From Zea mays (taxonomy: Eukaryota > Streptophyta > Magnoliopsida > Poales > Poaceae): a DNA stretch of 64,000 nt. Below, piece by piece: positions 33,461 through 42,243 of this stretch; the first letter of the stretch is position 1, and each line of letters begins with the position of its first letter. The DNA is taken from positions 33,164,501 to 33,228,500 of the forward strand of contig NC_050098.1 in the NCBI RefSeq assembly GCF_902167145.1, given 5' to 3'. Under the pieces are notes generated by a model. The model worked only from the letters and a program-made list of their open reading frames with translations. It had not been told where the DNA came from and did no database searches. The position numbers and the translations under genes are program-made.

Positions 33461-36400
33461 CTAAACATAATATCGCCGAAGCTCATCCGCATTCCATGAT
33501 CTAGGAATGTCGTTGCCGTCCATATCCTTCAATCTGTAGGAACCAGGTCTTGACGAAGATACTACCAGAAAAGGTCCCTCCCATTTCAGCTGTAACTTGC
33601 CTACTGTCTCTGGGTTGGCTACTCTTCGAAGCACCAAATGTCCTGGTTCAATGTTCTTTAGCCGAACCTTTCTATCACGCCATTTTATTGTTTCAGCTTG
33701 GTATTTGTTGATGTTTTCCACAGCTTGAAGCCTGATCCCCTCTATAGCATCCTTTTCCACAGAGTAATCAGCTTCAGCTTCGTTTTCTGTCGAAGCTACT
33801 ATTCTTATTGATCCTGCTTTGGCTTCTTCCGGAGTTATTGCTTCGTCACCAAACAATAGTTTGAATGGTGTAAAACCTGTTGATCTTGATATTGTTGTGT
33901 TGTGGCTCCACACCACTTTGATTAATTCGTCTGGCCACTTTCCCCTAGGCTGATTGAAGATTAACTTCATTACTCCTGTCATTATGATGCCATTAGCCCT
34001 TTCAACAAGTCCATTTGACTCCGGGTGCCGAACTGGTGCAAAATGGATCTTCGTGCCAATTTGTTCACAAAACTCTCTGAAAGCTTCTGAATCAAACTGC
34101 GTTCCATTATCCACAGTAATAGCCTTCGGCACTCTGAAACGACAAACAATATTTTGCCAGAAAAACTTTTGAATAGTGACAGAAGTTATTGTGGCTAAAG
34201 GCTTTGCCTCAATCCATTTAGAAAAATATTCCACTGCCACTACAACATATCTTAAGTTCCCTTGTGCTGGTGGTAACGGACCTAACAAATCAAGGCCCCA
34301 CCTTTGCAACGGCCAAGTGGGTTGTATTAACTGGGTTAGAGACGAAGGTTGTTTTTGATCTCTTGCACATTTCTGACAACCTTCGCACTTTTGGACTAAT
34401 TCCGCTGCATCCGAAGCTGCTTTTGGCCAATAAAATCCTTGACGAAAAACTTTTCCAAGCAAAGGCCTAGATCCAATGTGAGATCCACACAGGCCTGCGT
34501 GTATTTCCTTCATCAATCCTATACCTTCGGCTCTGGATAAACACTTGAGTAATGGAGCACAGACTCCATGCTTGTACAGCTCCCCTTCTATTATAACATA
34601 TGGTCGAGCTCTTGCCTCTATCCTCCTGTTATAAGCTTCGTCATCTGAAAGAAAGTTACCCTGAAGGAAAGAGATGATCTCAGTTCTCCAGTCTTCACTA
34701 TAGACATGAGATATGTTGAGGACTGCTCTTTCAAGAAGTTCGACCGAAGGTGCTTTCATTGTTTCAAAAAATACTTCCGAAGGTAAGGGCAGCCCCTGTG
34801 CCGCTGACTTGGCTAATAAATCAGCATGTTCATTTTCTCCTCGAGGAATATTTTTAACAGAAAACCCTTCAAAGGAAGCCTCAATCCTTCGGACCGTGTC
34901 TAAATATTTCTCAAGCTTCGGATCTCTTGCTTTATAACTTTTGTCAATATGACCAGAAATAACCTGGGAATCAGTTTTAAGAACCGCCCTTCTAATTCCC
35001 ATTGCCTTTAATTTCCAAAGACCCAAGAGCAAAGCTTCGTACTCAGCAATGTTATTTGTGCAATTGAAATCAAGTCTTGTTGCATAACAAGTTTTAACTT
35101 TGGAAGGTGCGACCAACACAGCAGCTGCTCCTGCTCCGAAGGTTCCCCAAGAACCATCGCAAAATACTGTCCAAACTTCGGCATCTTTACTCGTTTCTTC
35201 TTCCTGAGCCCCTGGTGTCCAGTCAGCAATGAAGTCTGCCAACGCTTGGGACTGAATTGAATATCTATGCACATAATCAATGCAAAATTCATTGAGTTCC
35301 GCAGCCCATTTTCCAACCCTTCCAGTAGCTTCTCTATTTCTCATAATATCCTTCAATGGTTGTGAAGAAGGGACAATTATATTGTATGCTTGAAAATAGT
35401 GCCGAAGCTTCCTAGAGGCCATCAAAACAGCATACAACACCTTCTCCAATTTTGTGTAATTTTTCTTTGATAAACTAAGAACTTCGGATACAAAGTATAT
35501 TGTGGCTTGCTTTTTGACTTGGCCTTCAAGCTTCTCTTGGACAAGTGCTGCACTTACCGCTGAGTGCGAAGCTGCCACATATAACAATAGAGGAGCCCCT
35601 AGCGTTGGTGGAGTTAGTGTTGTTAGGTCTATCAAATATTGCTTCAGCTCTTCGAAGGCTTTCTGCTGGACTGGTCCCCATTGAAAAACTTCGGCTGACT
35701 TCAGCACTTCGAAGAATGGTAAATTTCTTTCTGCTGATCTAGATATGAATCTGTTGAGAGATGCCAGTCTTCCTATCAATCTTTGAGCCCCCTTCTTTGT
35801 ACTTGGTGGTTCCATTCGAAGGATAGCTTCGATTTTATTTGGATTAGCCTCAATCCCTTTTGTTGAAACTATGCAGCCAAGAAATTTCCCTTTCTTCACT
35901 CCGAAGACACATTTTTCTGGATTCAACTTTAAACCGGCCTGTCTAAAATTAGCGAAGGTCTCCTGCAGATCAGCAATGTGATTTTCTTGCTTCGTGCTTT
36001 TTACAATGATGTCATCAACATAAGTTAGCACATTTCTGCCTATCTGAGAATGAAGAACCTTCATTGTCATTTTGCTGAAACTTCCTCCAGCATTCTTGAG
36101 CCCCTCAGGCATCCGAAGGTAACAATATGTTCCACTAGGGGTTATGAAGCTGGTTTTTGGCTCATCCTCCTTCTTCATCCAAATTTGATAATAGCCTGAA
36201 TAACAATCCAGCAGACTCATAAGCTCTGATGAAGCTGCTGCATCAACTAGGGAATCTATCCTTGGCAATGGAAACTCGTCCTTCGGACAGGCCTTGTTGA
36301 GATCTGTAAAATCAATACACATCCTCCATTTACCATTGGCCTTTTTTACCATAACAGTGTTAGCCAGCCATTCTGGGTATTTTACCTCTCTGATAACTCC

Positions 36401-37183
36401 AGCACTGAGGAGTCTTTTCACTTCATTCCTAGCACCTTCGGCCTTATCATCAGACATCTTCCGAAGCCTCTGCTTTCTGGGTCTGAAGGATGGATAAACA
36501 TTGAGCGAGTGTTCAATAACATCCCTGTTGACTCCGCAAAGATCATTAGCTGACCATGCAAAAACATCTTTGTTGTTGAACAGAAACCTTATCAAGGTTT
36601 TCTCCTGTTCTTCGGACAGTTGGGATCCCAATAGCACCTTCTGCTCTGCTATGTCATCACATAAGAGCATGGTCTTCGGCTGATCGGCCGAAGCAGCTTT
36701 CTCCCTTCTGAACTTGTATTGCTCACAAGCTTCAGCTCCATCTATGTTATGGATTGCTTTTGAGTCTGTCCAGTTTCCTTCGGCCCTTCTGGCAGCTTTC
36801 TGACTTCCATGAATAGCAATAAGCCCTTGGTCCGAAGGTATCTTCATGCAAAGATATGTTGGATGAAGAATTGCTTCGAAGGCATTGAGAGTACCACGAC
36901 CAATGATTGCATTGTAAGGGTATTCCATGTCAACAATATCAAACACAACTTGTTCAGTCCTTGTGTTGTTAATAAATCCGAAGGTTACTGGCATTGTGAT
37001 TTTGCCGAGTGCTACAATCTGCCTTCCTCCGAAGCCACAAAGGGGATGTGTGGCATCATGGATCTTGTCTTCGGGCTCTTGCATCTGTCTGAAGGCTTTG
37101 GCAAATATGATATCAGCCGCACTGCCTGTATCAACCAAAACATTGTGAACCAGAAATCCTTTGATCACACAAGAGATAACCAT
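33461..37183 (-). CDS. D pol polyprotein: protease, RT, RNase H, second RNase H, integrase (open frame)
   Basis: 1240 residues without a stop from the ATG at 37183. The frame is open upstream to 37300, so the true polyprotein begins earlier. In order: aspartic protease (VDTGSAADIIF, DTG at residues 18-20), RT with YVDD in LTYVDDIIVKS, RNase H (LLLYVAASHSAVSAAL), and an archaeal-type second RNase H (VFCDGSW, NNIAEYE, KTDSQ). Integrase follows, with an HHCC-type region (HAGLCGSHIG ... CEGCQKC), catalytic blocks WGLDLLGPL and VDNGTQF, and Glu in HPESNGLVERA. The two RNase H domains are diagnostic of the Tat lineage. Catalytic residues appear intact, but gag is missing. Confidence 0.9.
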   Translation of the reverse strand: MVISCVIKGFLVHNVLVDTGSAADIIFAKAFRQMQEPEDKIHDATHPLCGFGGRQIVALGKITMPVTFGFINNTRTEQVVFDIVDMEYPYNAIIGRGTLNAFEAILHPTYLCMKIPSDQGLIAIHGSQKAARRAEGNWTDSKAIHNIDGAEACEQYKFRREKAASADQPKTMLLCDDIAEQKVLLGSQLSEEQEKTLIRFLFNNKDVFAWSANDLCGVNRDVIEHSLNVYPSFRPRKQRLRKMSDDKAEGARNEVKRLLSAGVIREVKYPEWLANTVMVKKANGKWRMCIDFTDLNKACPKDEFPLPRIDSLVDAAASSELMSLLDCYSGYYQIWMKKEDEPKTSFITPSGTYCYLRMPEGLKNAGGSFSKMTMKVLHSQIGRNVLTYVDDIIVKSTKQENHIADLQETFANFRQAGLKLNPEKCVFGVKKGKFLGCIVSTKGIEANPNKIEAILRMEPPSTKKGAQRLIGRLASLNRFISRSAERNLPFFEVLKSAEVFQWGPVQQKAFEELKQYLIDLTTLTPPTLGAPLLLYVAASHSAVSAALVQEKLEGQVKKQATIYFVSEVLSLSKKNYTKLEKVLYAVLMASRKLRHYFQAYNIIVPSSQPLKDIMRNREATGRVGKWAAELNEFCIDYVHRYSIQSQALADFIADWTPGAQEEETSKDAEVWTVFCDGSWGTFGAGAAAVLVAPSKVKTCYATRLDFNCTNNIAEYEALLLGLWKLKAMGIRRAVLKTDSQVISGHIDKSYKARDPKLEKYLDTVRRIEASFEGFSVKNIPRGENEHADLLAKSAAQGLPLPSEVFFETMKAPSVELLERAVLNISHVYSEDWRTEIISFLQGNFLSDDEAYNRRIEARARPYVIIEGELYKHGVCAPLLKCLSRAEGIGLMKEIHAGLCGSHIGSRPLLGKVFRQGFYWPKAASDAAELVQKCEGCQKCARDQKQPSSLTQLIQPTWPLQRWGLDLLGPLPPAQGNLRYVVVAVEYFSKWIEAKPLATITSVTIQKFFWQNIVCRFRVPKAITVDNGTQFDSEAFREFCEQIGTKIHFAPVRHPESNGLVERANGIIMTGVMKLIFNQPRGKWPDELIKVVWSHNTTISRSTGFTPFKLLFGDEAITPEEAKAGSIRIVASTENEAEADYSVEKDAIEGIRLQAVENINKYQAETIKWRDRKVRLKNIEPGHLVLRRVANPETVGKLQLKWEGPFLVVSSSRPGSYRLKDMDGNDIPRSWNADELRRYYV

Positions 37184-37300
37184 AGCATCATTGTGTGGGT
37201 AATCATTGAGCTGAAGATCCTCTTGAGATAAGGTAATTGGGATGTGAGACCATCTTGACTTGATGAAGGGTCCTTGTACCCCTACATGTTGTACTCTTCT

Positions 37301-37414
37301 CTATGCCTCCTTCTTCTGTTTCTTGTTAGCCGGCTCTGAGCATGAACCACCTGTTATCAGGAGAATCAGCTTCAGAGCCGAAGCAGTTTCAGCTTGGTTC
37401 TTGAACGAAGCCAT
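37301..37414 (-). pseudogene. Remnant of D gag start fused to the pre-protease region
   Basis: An ATG at 37414 opens a 37-residue frame (MASFKNQAETASALK...) that passes without a break into the linker normally found just before protease (ITGGSCSEPANKKQKK) and stops at a TAG (37303-37301) in the pol frame. The whole capsid and nucleocapsid coding region, well over 1 kb in relatives, is absent. This shows a clean deletion between the start of gag and the start of protease. Confidence 0.7.
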
Positions 37415-37445
37415 CAGCTCAAAAAGTGGAAGTGAGTTCACCAGA

Positions 37446-37457
37446 GGTGGGCGCCAA
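37446..37457 (-). other. D primer binding site
   Basis: Minus strand TTGGCGCCCACC directly after the CCCCAACA end of the 5' LTR. Nearly the same sequence follows the LTRs of G1 and E. Confidence 0.7.
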
Positions 37458-37650
37458 TGTTGGGGACTTGTTCTCAAATGCTATGAATTAAGAACAAGGC
37501 AACATAAAATGTTAAATATTAATGCCCTTCGTCCGAAGTTCATTAAACCCTTGGGGGGAGATAATGCTTCAGCGGACGAAGGGCATTAATATTTAACATT
37601 TTATGTTGCCTTGTTCTTAATTCATAGCATTTGAGAACAAGTCCCCAACA
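37458..37650 (-). repeat. D 5' LTR replaced by a 193-bp perfect palindrome
   Basis: Bases 37458-37535 and 37573-37650 are exact reverse complements (78 bp, no mismatch), separated by 37 bases. The arm joined to the primer binding site is the normal last 78 bp of D's LTR. The outer arm is the same sequence inverted, and it directly abuts the AGCAC duplication. The normal LTR start (TGTTGGGACC), U3 and TATA box are absent. The loop is the LTR's own 36-base segment (37 here) in inverted orientation, and the turn lies at a 10-bp inverted repeat present in the normal LTR. Confidence 0.92.
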
Positions 37651-37655
37651 AGCAC

Positions 37656-37979
37656 CGTATTGTTCACGCTGATTTGTAATCACTCTCGCATCAACACCTT
37701 CGAGCAAGCCGAAGGTATCAATGTAATACAAATTCTATTGATATTTATACATGTTCTATGGACTACAAATACAAATGAATCAATGGGATATACTTGCTAT
37801 TCTCATCTCTTTGCATCCTTGCTTATCTATAAGATGATGAAGGCATGTCCTTCATGACCTTCGTCTGATGATCATTATGTCCATGGGGAGATAATGCTTC
37901 GGAAGACGAAGGTCCTTAATACTTAACAATTGTGTTGCCTTGTTCTTGATTTACAACCTTTGCGAAAAAGTGACCAACA
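37656..37979 (+). repeat. E 5' LTR, right part (R/U5)
   Basis: Continues the LTR split by D: the bases after the second AGCAC (CGTATTGTTCACGC) match the D LTR region that follows its TATA box. It ends GTGACCAACA, next to the E primer binding site. Together with 28125-28498 the LTR is about 700 bp. It is clearly diverged from D's LTR (scattered substitutions and indels), so E is an older or different subfamily. Confidence 0.7.
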
Positions 37980-37991
37980 TTTGCGCCCACC
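37980..37991 (+). other. E primer binding site (one base changed)
   Basis: TTTGCGCCCACC directly after the LTR end CCAACA, corresponding to TTTGGCGCCCACC of related elements with one G lost. Confidence 0.6.
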
Positions 37992-38038
37992 TCCGGTGAA
38001 CTCACTTCCACAACCTTCGGCAAATGTTTGCCTTCGTC

Positions 38039-39528
38039 ATGTCGCCGAAGAAGGCAACAGCGCCAGGGGCTGCTTTGTAGCCACTGGACACCAATCAGGA
38101 GACGCTCTCACTTAGAGAAGCTAGGAGCTAGAAGAGAAAGGCTACCAGTCCAACACCTCAGGAGGAGTTGGACAAGGAAATCAGAGACTTAGAAGCTATA
38201 CATCACCAAGTACAGAGGAAAAGGGAAAATATGCTTTGGCTAGCTGAACTTCAAAGGAAGATCGACGAAGCAGCTGAAGAAATGCGCCACATCGCGCAAG
38301 ACGATCAAAGACGAGGGCCTCAACACAGAGAGCTTCGTCAAGAAACTCCAATCATCGATGATGGATGGTATGATGATCTGTACCATGGTAATTTTGCCTT
38401 TGATTATGCTTCTCCTCTGGCAGCATAGTTGCAGGCTACCACATGGCCACCTTCATACAAGCCGCCATAACTCCCCATGTATGACGGGCATTCCGACCTA
38501 AAGCAATTCCTCATGAGCTACGAAGCAACCATGTCATCATATGGTGGCAACACTTCTGTCATGGCAAAATCCTTCGTCATGGCAGTCAGGAGTGTGGCTC
38601 AGACTTGGTATTCTTCACTTCGTCTAGGAACAATTACATTGTGGCAGAAGCTAAAGGATATGCCAGTCACAAGCTTCTAGGGCTTCCAAACGAAGCCAGT
38701 GACCACTCAAGCTCTATTCTAGTGCACGCAAGACCATGAGGAGTACTTGCAGGCATACGTCTGAAGGTTCTTGTGACTCAGAGCCTAGGCGCCAACGGTG
38801 CCTAATGTAATCGTCATCGAAGCCATGATCAAGGGGCTCCGACCAGGACCGACATCACAATATTTTGCAAGGAAGCTACCACAAACCTTGGAGAAGCTTC
38901 TCCAGAAGATGGATGAGTACATCCGAGTTGACAATGATTTCTGCCAGAGAAGGGAGGAAGCTTACAGGTATTCTGAGATGACTAGGGGCTTCGGAGGAAG
39001 ACTCCACCCCAGACATGTCAGAACGATCCACAATCCCAACACAAATGAACGACTTTGGGAATGCAGCAAACTTCCTACAGGCCACCAGCCCTAAGAGGCA
39101 GAGGGGGGAGGAACTTCGGAGGAAGGTTTGGTACTCAACCTAAGAGATTGTTCTGCTTATTCTGTGGGGAGGATAAGGGACACACGACAAGGACGTACCA
39201 AGTCACGATCCAAAAGCAGAAGGAGATCGCTGAAGTCGAAGCACGACAGAACCAGCTGAAACAGGTCTTGCATACTGCTTCATGATATTCGTCATATATC
39301 CCTGAGTATGTGGGCAATCAGCAACCTACGATGTCTGTTGCTTTGGCAAGTCATTCCCAAGCTTCTTGGGCTCAGTTGCCACCACCACCACCACCACTGG
39401 TGCCTACCTTGGTCCATAACCAACGGTTAGAAGGGCATCGCCAGGCACAGCAACAACACGATACTCGGGAGGAGTTTGAAGCTCGCACAGCCAACAGTAC
39501 TGTGCTCGAGTCAAGGAATATCTACTGA
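38039..39528 (+). pseudogene. E gag, heavily decayed
   Basis: The ATG at 38039 begins MSPKKATAPGAA, then a stop. The rest is spread over several frames: a coiled-coil stretch (38168-38428), the retrotransposon gag capsid core (SDLKQFLMSYEATMSSYGG, then TWYSSL; 38477-38680), a following block (GLRPGPTSQYFA; 38798-39094) and a nucleocapsid-like Cys/His cluster (CLFCGEDKGHTTRTY; about 39150), in which the last Cys is replaced by Tyr. At least six stops or frameshifts are visible. No protease follows. Confidence 0.75.
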
Positions 39529-40352
39529 AAGTAGCACAACGCTTCGACTAGAGAGTGTCCTAATCCAATGTATTTTTACCTTTTTGCCTTTATACTTTCT
39601 CCTCAAAAGACAATACAAGGAGGTTTAACCTTCAGCTTGATGTAATAAGTCTGTGGTTACACCATCAAGTGTGACAAAAAAGGATCAAGAAGCTCCAAAG
39701 TCGTTCCTAAGGGAATGCAGAGCTTAAATGCCACCTAAGTCAAAGGTGAAGAAGCTCCAAAGTCGTTTCTAAGGGGATGTAGAGCTTAGCTCCAAAGTCG
39801 TTCATAAGGAAATGCAGAGCTGAAATACCACCTAAGAAAAAGGTGAAGAAACTCCAAAGTCGTTCCTAAGGGGATGCAGAGTCTTATCTTTTATGTTTCG
39901 TGCGCCAACATCATTGCATCACGCCGTCACATCATATTGCATCATGACATCGCATCATACATCATTTTGTATCATCAAAAGCAGTGAAAAAACGAGGATT
40001 CCTCCTTTAGCTTCGGCAAAGACTCATGAAAGAGTATTAAAGATGCACGGTTCATGCTTGTGACAGTATCGTCATGCGAATTTTGTGCTTCCGACAATAC
40101 TATTCCTATGCAACGTCTACATCAAGAATCAAACATCATACAATAGTTTCGGCAAATAAGGGGGATTTATTTCTAAAGCGTGAAAAGAAGGGAAGGTGTT
40201 TTTTCACCGCCGGCTCAAAAACGGTATGTATGAAGGTTTCACGCTTCATAAAGAAATATATTACATCAACATTCATACAAATTGTTTACAAGTGTTTCTT
40301 ACAAAACCAGGAATCATGTTCAAGGACATTAAACTAGCAAAAATACAAAGTT
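39529..40352. other. E spacer between gag and antisense gene, pol deleted
   Basis: Non-coding. It contains the tandem repeats at 39690-39885 and a short CATCA-rich low-complexity tract near 39905-39975. The position where pol should be found (several kb in D) is empty, so the deletion breakpoint lies close to 39530-39600. Confidence 0.5.
39690..39885 (+). repeat. Tandem repeats in E spacer
   Basis: Four copies of CTCCAAAGTCGTTCCTAAGG-like units, with GGATGCAGAGCTT following each and ACCACCTAAG spacers between some. Spacing varies (about 40-70 bases). The unit is related to the 64-bp repeats in the equivalent spacer of D (shared AGTCGTTCCTAAGGGAATGC). Confidence 0.75.
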
Positions 40353-41590
40353 TCAGTCTTCCCTAAAGACTTTGTCGGCAGCTTCGTTCAAAAGCCTGTC
40401 GACAGCTTCGTCAATAGCGTCATTAGCAATTTTAATTATGTCGAGTGCCTCTTTGACGGATGGGTCATCTTCAGGGTTATATGGTTCGGGAGGTGGAGAA
40501 AGCTCAGCTGCATTGAAGCACAAATATCTATCAGTGTCGAAGCTGAAAAACTTACAAAAATGAGTTATAAAGAGCATACCTATAAGTCTAGCCCACTCAG
40601 CAGCTTCTTCAGCTCTTTTGGCTTCTTCTAAAGCATCATGAGATTCTTTCTCATTTCTTTTAATAGCTTCATCAACAATTTCTCGTCCACCCTTCAGCCA
40701 TACTTCGGAATAAAATTTCTCACCTAAGGTAGTAGCTTTGGCTGAAGGGTTTCTAATATCATCAGCTGAGAAGACAAAGTATGGCTGAGCTACAGCCTTA
40801 GCATGATCGCAGCCAACCTTCTCCAAGATGGACATAGCCCCATGGGCACAGCAAAGGCACAAACGTCCCCTCTATCGCTAAGAACTTCCTCGAAAGTTCG
40901 ACCTCGTCGTTTATCCATTGAATGACTTCGTCAGGATTTCCACGAATAAATTTCTGCTCAGAGGAATATGCTCCAACTTTATAAAAGCTGTTCTTTAGAT
41001 TTTTAGCGCATTCCATGGATATTTCATAGCATTTTTCTTGGCTGTCCGAAGCTCATCGACATTCTTCTGTGCTCTTGATCTTTCAATTTCACATATTTCG
41101 TGCTTCACCACTTCAACATTAAAGTTCTCGGTTGCTTCGGCAACTTTCTTCTTTAGCTCTTGCACCTCGGCTTCATGAGCTTCAGCTTGAGCGGAAAGCC
41201 TGTCTTCGCTAGATTTTAATCTTTCCACTAAAGAGAGTAGGATCTTATCCTTCTCAAGAGCTTCGTTTCTTAATGTAATGACCTCCGAACGAATGTTCCC
41301 AAGCGCTATTCTACAGCTCTCATCCTCTGCATCTTTCTGGGATTTTAGAGCCTTGCTTGGAATCAAGCCCTGGAAAATGAAGAGTGAACACGTAACGATG
41401 ATAAGAAATACCACAAAAATAGTTTATCGTAACACAAATAGCAAAATGACAAACAAAAGTATACAAACCTTCAGGGTGTTGTAGGCAAGGCTATCTGCAA
41501 GCTGATCCTTAGTCATCGCAGACAAGCCAAGTTCAAGCTTCGGATACCCCATGTTATCCATCATTTCACGGCAAACTTTGATCTCCTTAT
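40353..41590 (-). pseudogene. E antisense gene, C-terminal exons, decayed and cut by Sirevirus A
   Basis: Minus strand. Related to the antisense gene of D: a coiled-coil exon (40995-41414), a block around NPDEVIQWINDEVE, then EKVGCDHAK and KFYSEVWLKGGREIVDEA, matching D's EYMEGEVDALDEV, LKAGCTHEK and THIWINGGRK. A final exon (40507-40353) is joined by a GT-AG intron (40579-40508). At least one frameshift near 40860 breaks the frame. The next upstream exon (to 41590) is cut by the end of Sirevirus A. Because E itself lies on the plus strand, this gene has the same antisense arrangement as in D. Confidence 0.75.
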
Positions 41591-42243
41591 TGAAAGTCAC
41601 CTATAGGGGGGGTGAATAGGCGAAACCTGAAATTTATAAACTTAAACATGCACTAAGGTCGAGGGTTAGCGTTAGAGTTAAACTCAAGTTGCAAAGAGAG
41701 GGAAAACAAATCAACCAAGAAATAAGGTGAGCGAACACGGTGATTTGTTTTACCGAGGTTCGGTTCCAAAGAACCTAGTCCCCATTGAGGAGGTCACAAA
41801 GACCGGGTCTATTCCAACCCTTTCCCTCTCTCAAACGGTCACTTAGACCGAGTGAGCCTTCTTCCTTAATCTCACGGGTCACTAAGACCCTGCAAGGACC
41901 ACTACACACTTGGTGTCTCTTGCCTCGCTTACAAAGCACTTGAGAATAAGAATGGGAAAAGAAGAAAGACAATCCAAGCGACAAGAACTCAAATGAACAC
42001 AAAAATCTCTCTCTCACAAGCCACTAAGTGTTTGAAGTGAATTTGGGACTCAGAGAGGATTTTATCTTTTGTATTGTGTCTTGGAGTGAATGCTAGACCT
42101 CTTGTATTGAATGTGATCTTCAGAAAACTTGGATGCTTGAAGTTGTGGTGGTTGGGGGGTATTTATTTATAGCCCTCAACCACCAAGGTAGTCGTTGGGG
42201 AGGCTGCTGTCGATGGGCGCACCGGACAAACACTGTTCAGTGT
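41591..42243 (-). repeat. A 3' LTR, inner-to-end part (split by B)
   Basis: On the minus strand the LTR ends ...CACCCCCCCTATAGGTGACTTTCA at 41591, the Sirevirus LTR terminus. It ends at the AGTGT duplicated by B (42239-42243). The other part is 50942-51455, giving an LTR of about 1.16 kb. Confidence 0.8.

Larger units (their letters stand above)
28499..37650 (-). mobile_element. Grande-like Tat retrotransposon D (gag-less) with palindromic 5' LTR
   Basis: Flanked by a perfect 5-bp duplication AGCAC (28494-28498 and 37651-37655) within E's 5' LTR. On the minus strand the order is aberrant 5' LTR (37650-37458), primer binding site, a remnant of the gag start, an intact 1240-residue pol frame, a spacer with 64-bp tandem repeats, a gene in antisense orientation (plus strand), and the 3' LTR (29129-28499). 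The region between pol and the 3' LTR with an antisense gene is the known architecture of maize Grande. The missing gag makes D dependent on other elements for packaging. Confidence 0.88.
28125..41590 (+). mobile_element. Grande-like Tat retrotransposon E (pol-less), split by D and A
   Basis: E comprises the 5' LTR (28125-28498 and 37656-37979), primer binding site, decayed gag (38039-39528), a repeat-bearing spacer, and the antisense gene on the minus strand (40353 onward). It is interrupted at 41590 by Sirevirus A; the 3' LTR must lie beyond 64000. No protease, RT, RNase H or integrase sequence lies between gag and the antisense gene, so pol has been deleted. The LTR, gag start and antisense gene are related to but clearly diverged from those of D. 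E is inserted in the hAT transposase; the candidate target site AGCGG (28120-28124) cannot be checked. Confidence 0.75.

Noticed and set aside
37458..37650. Palindrome at 37458-37650 as a MITE
   Set aside because: Both arms are the terminal 78 bp of D's LTR, the inner end joins a primer binding site, and the flanking AGCAC pairs with the far end of D rather than with the inner edge.
37930..38115. Short plus-strand frame across the E LTR end and primer site
   Set aside because: Crosses the LTR/primer-site boundary in a frame unlike gag; chance frame.
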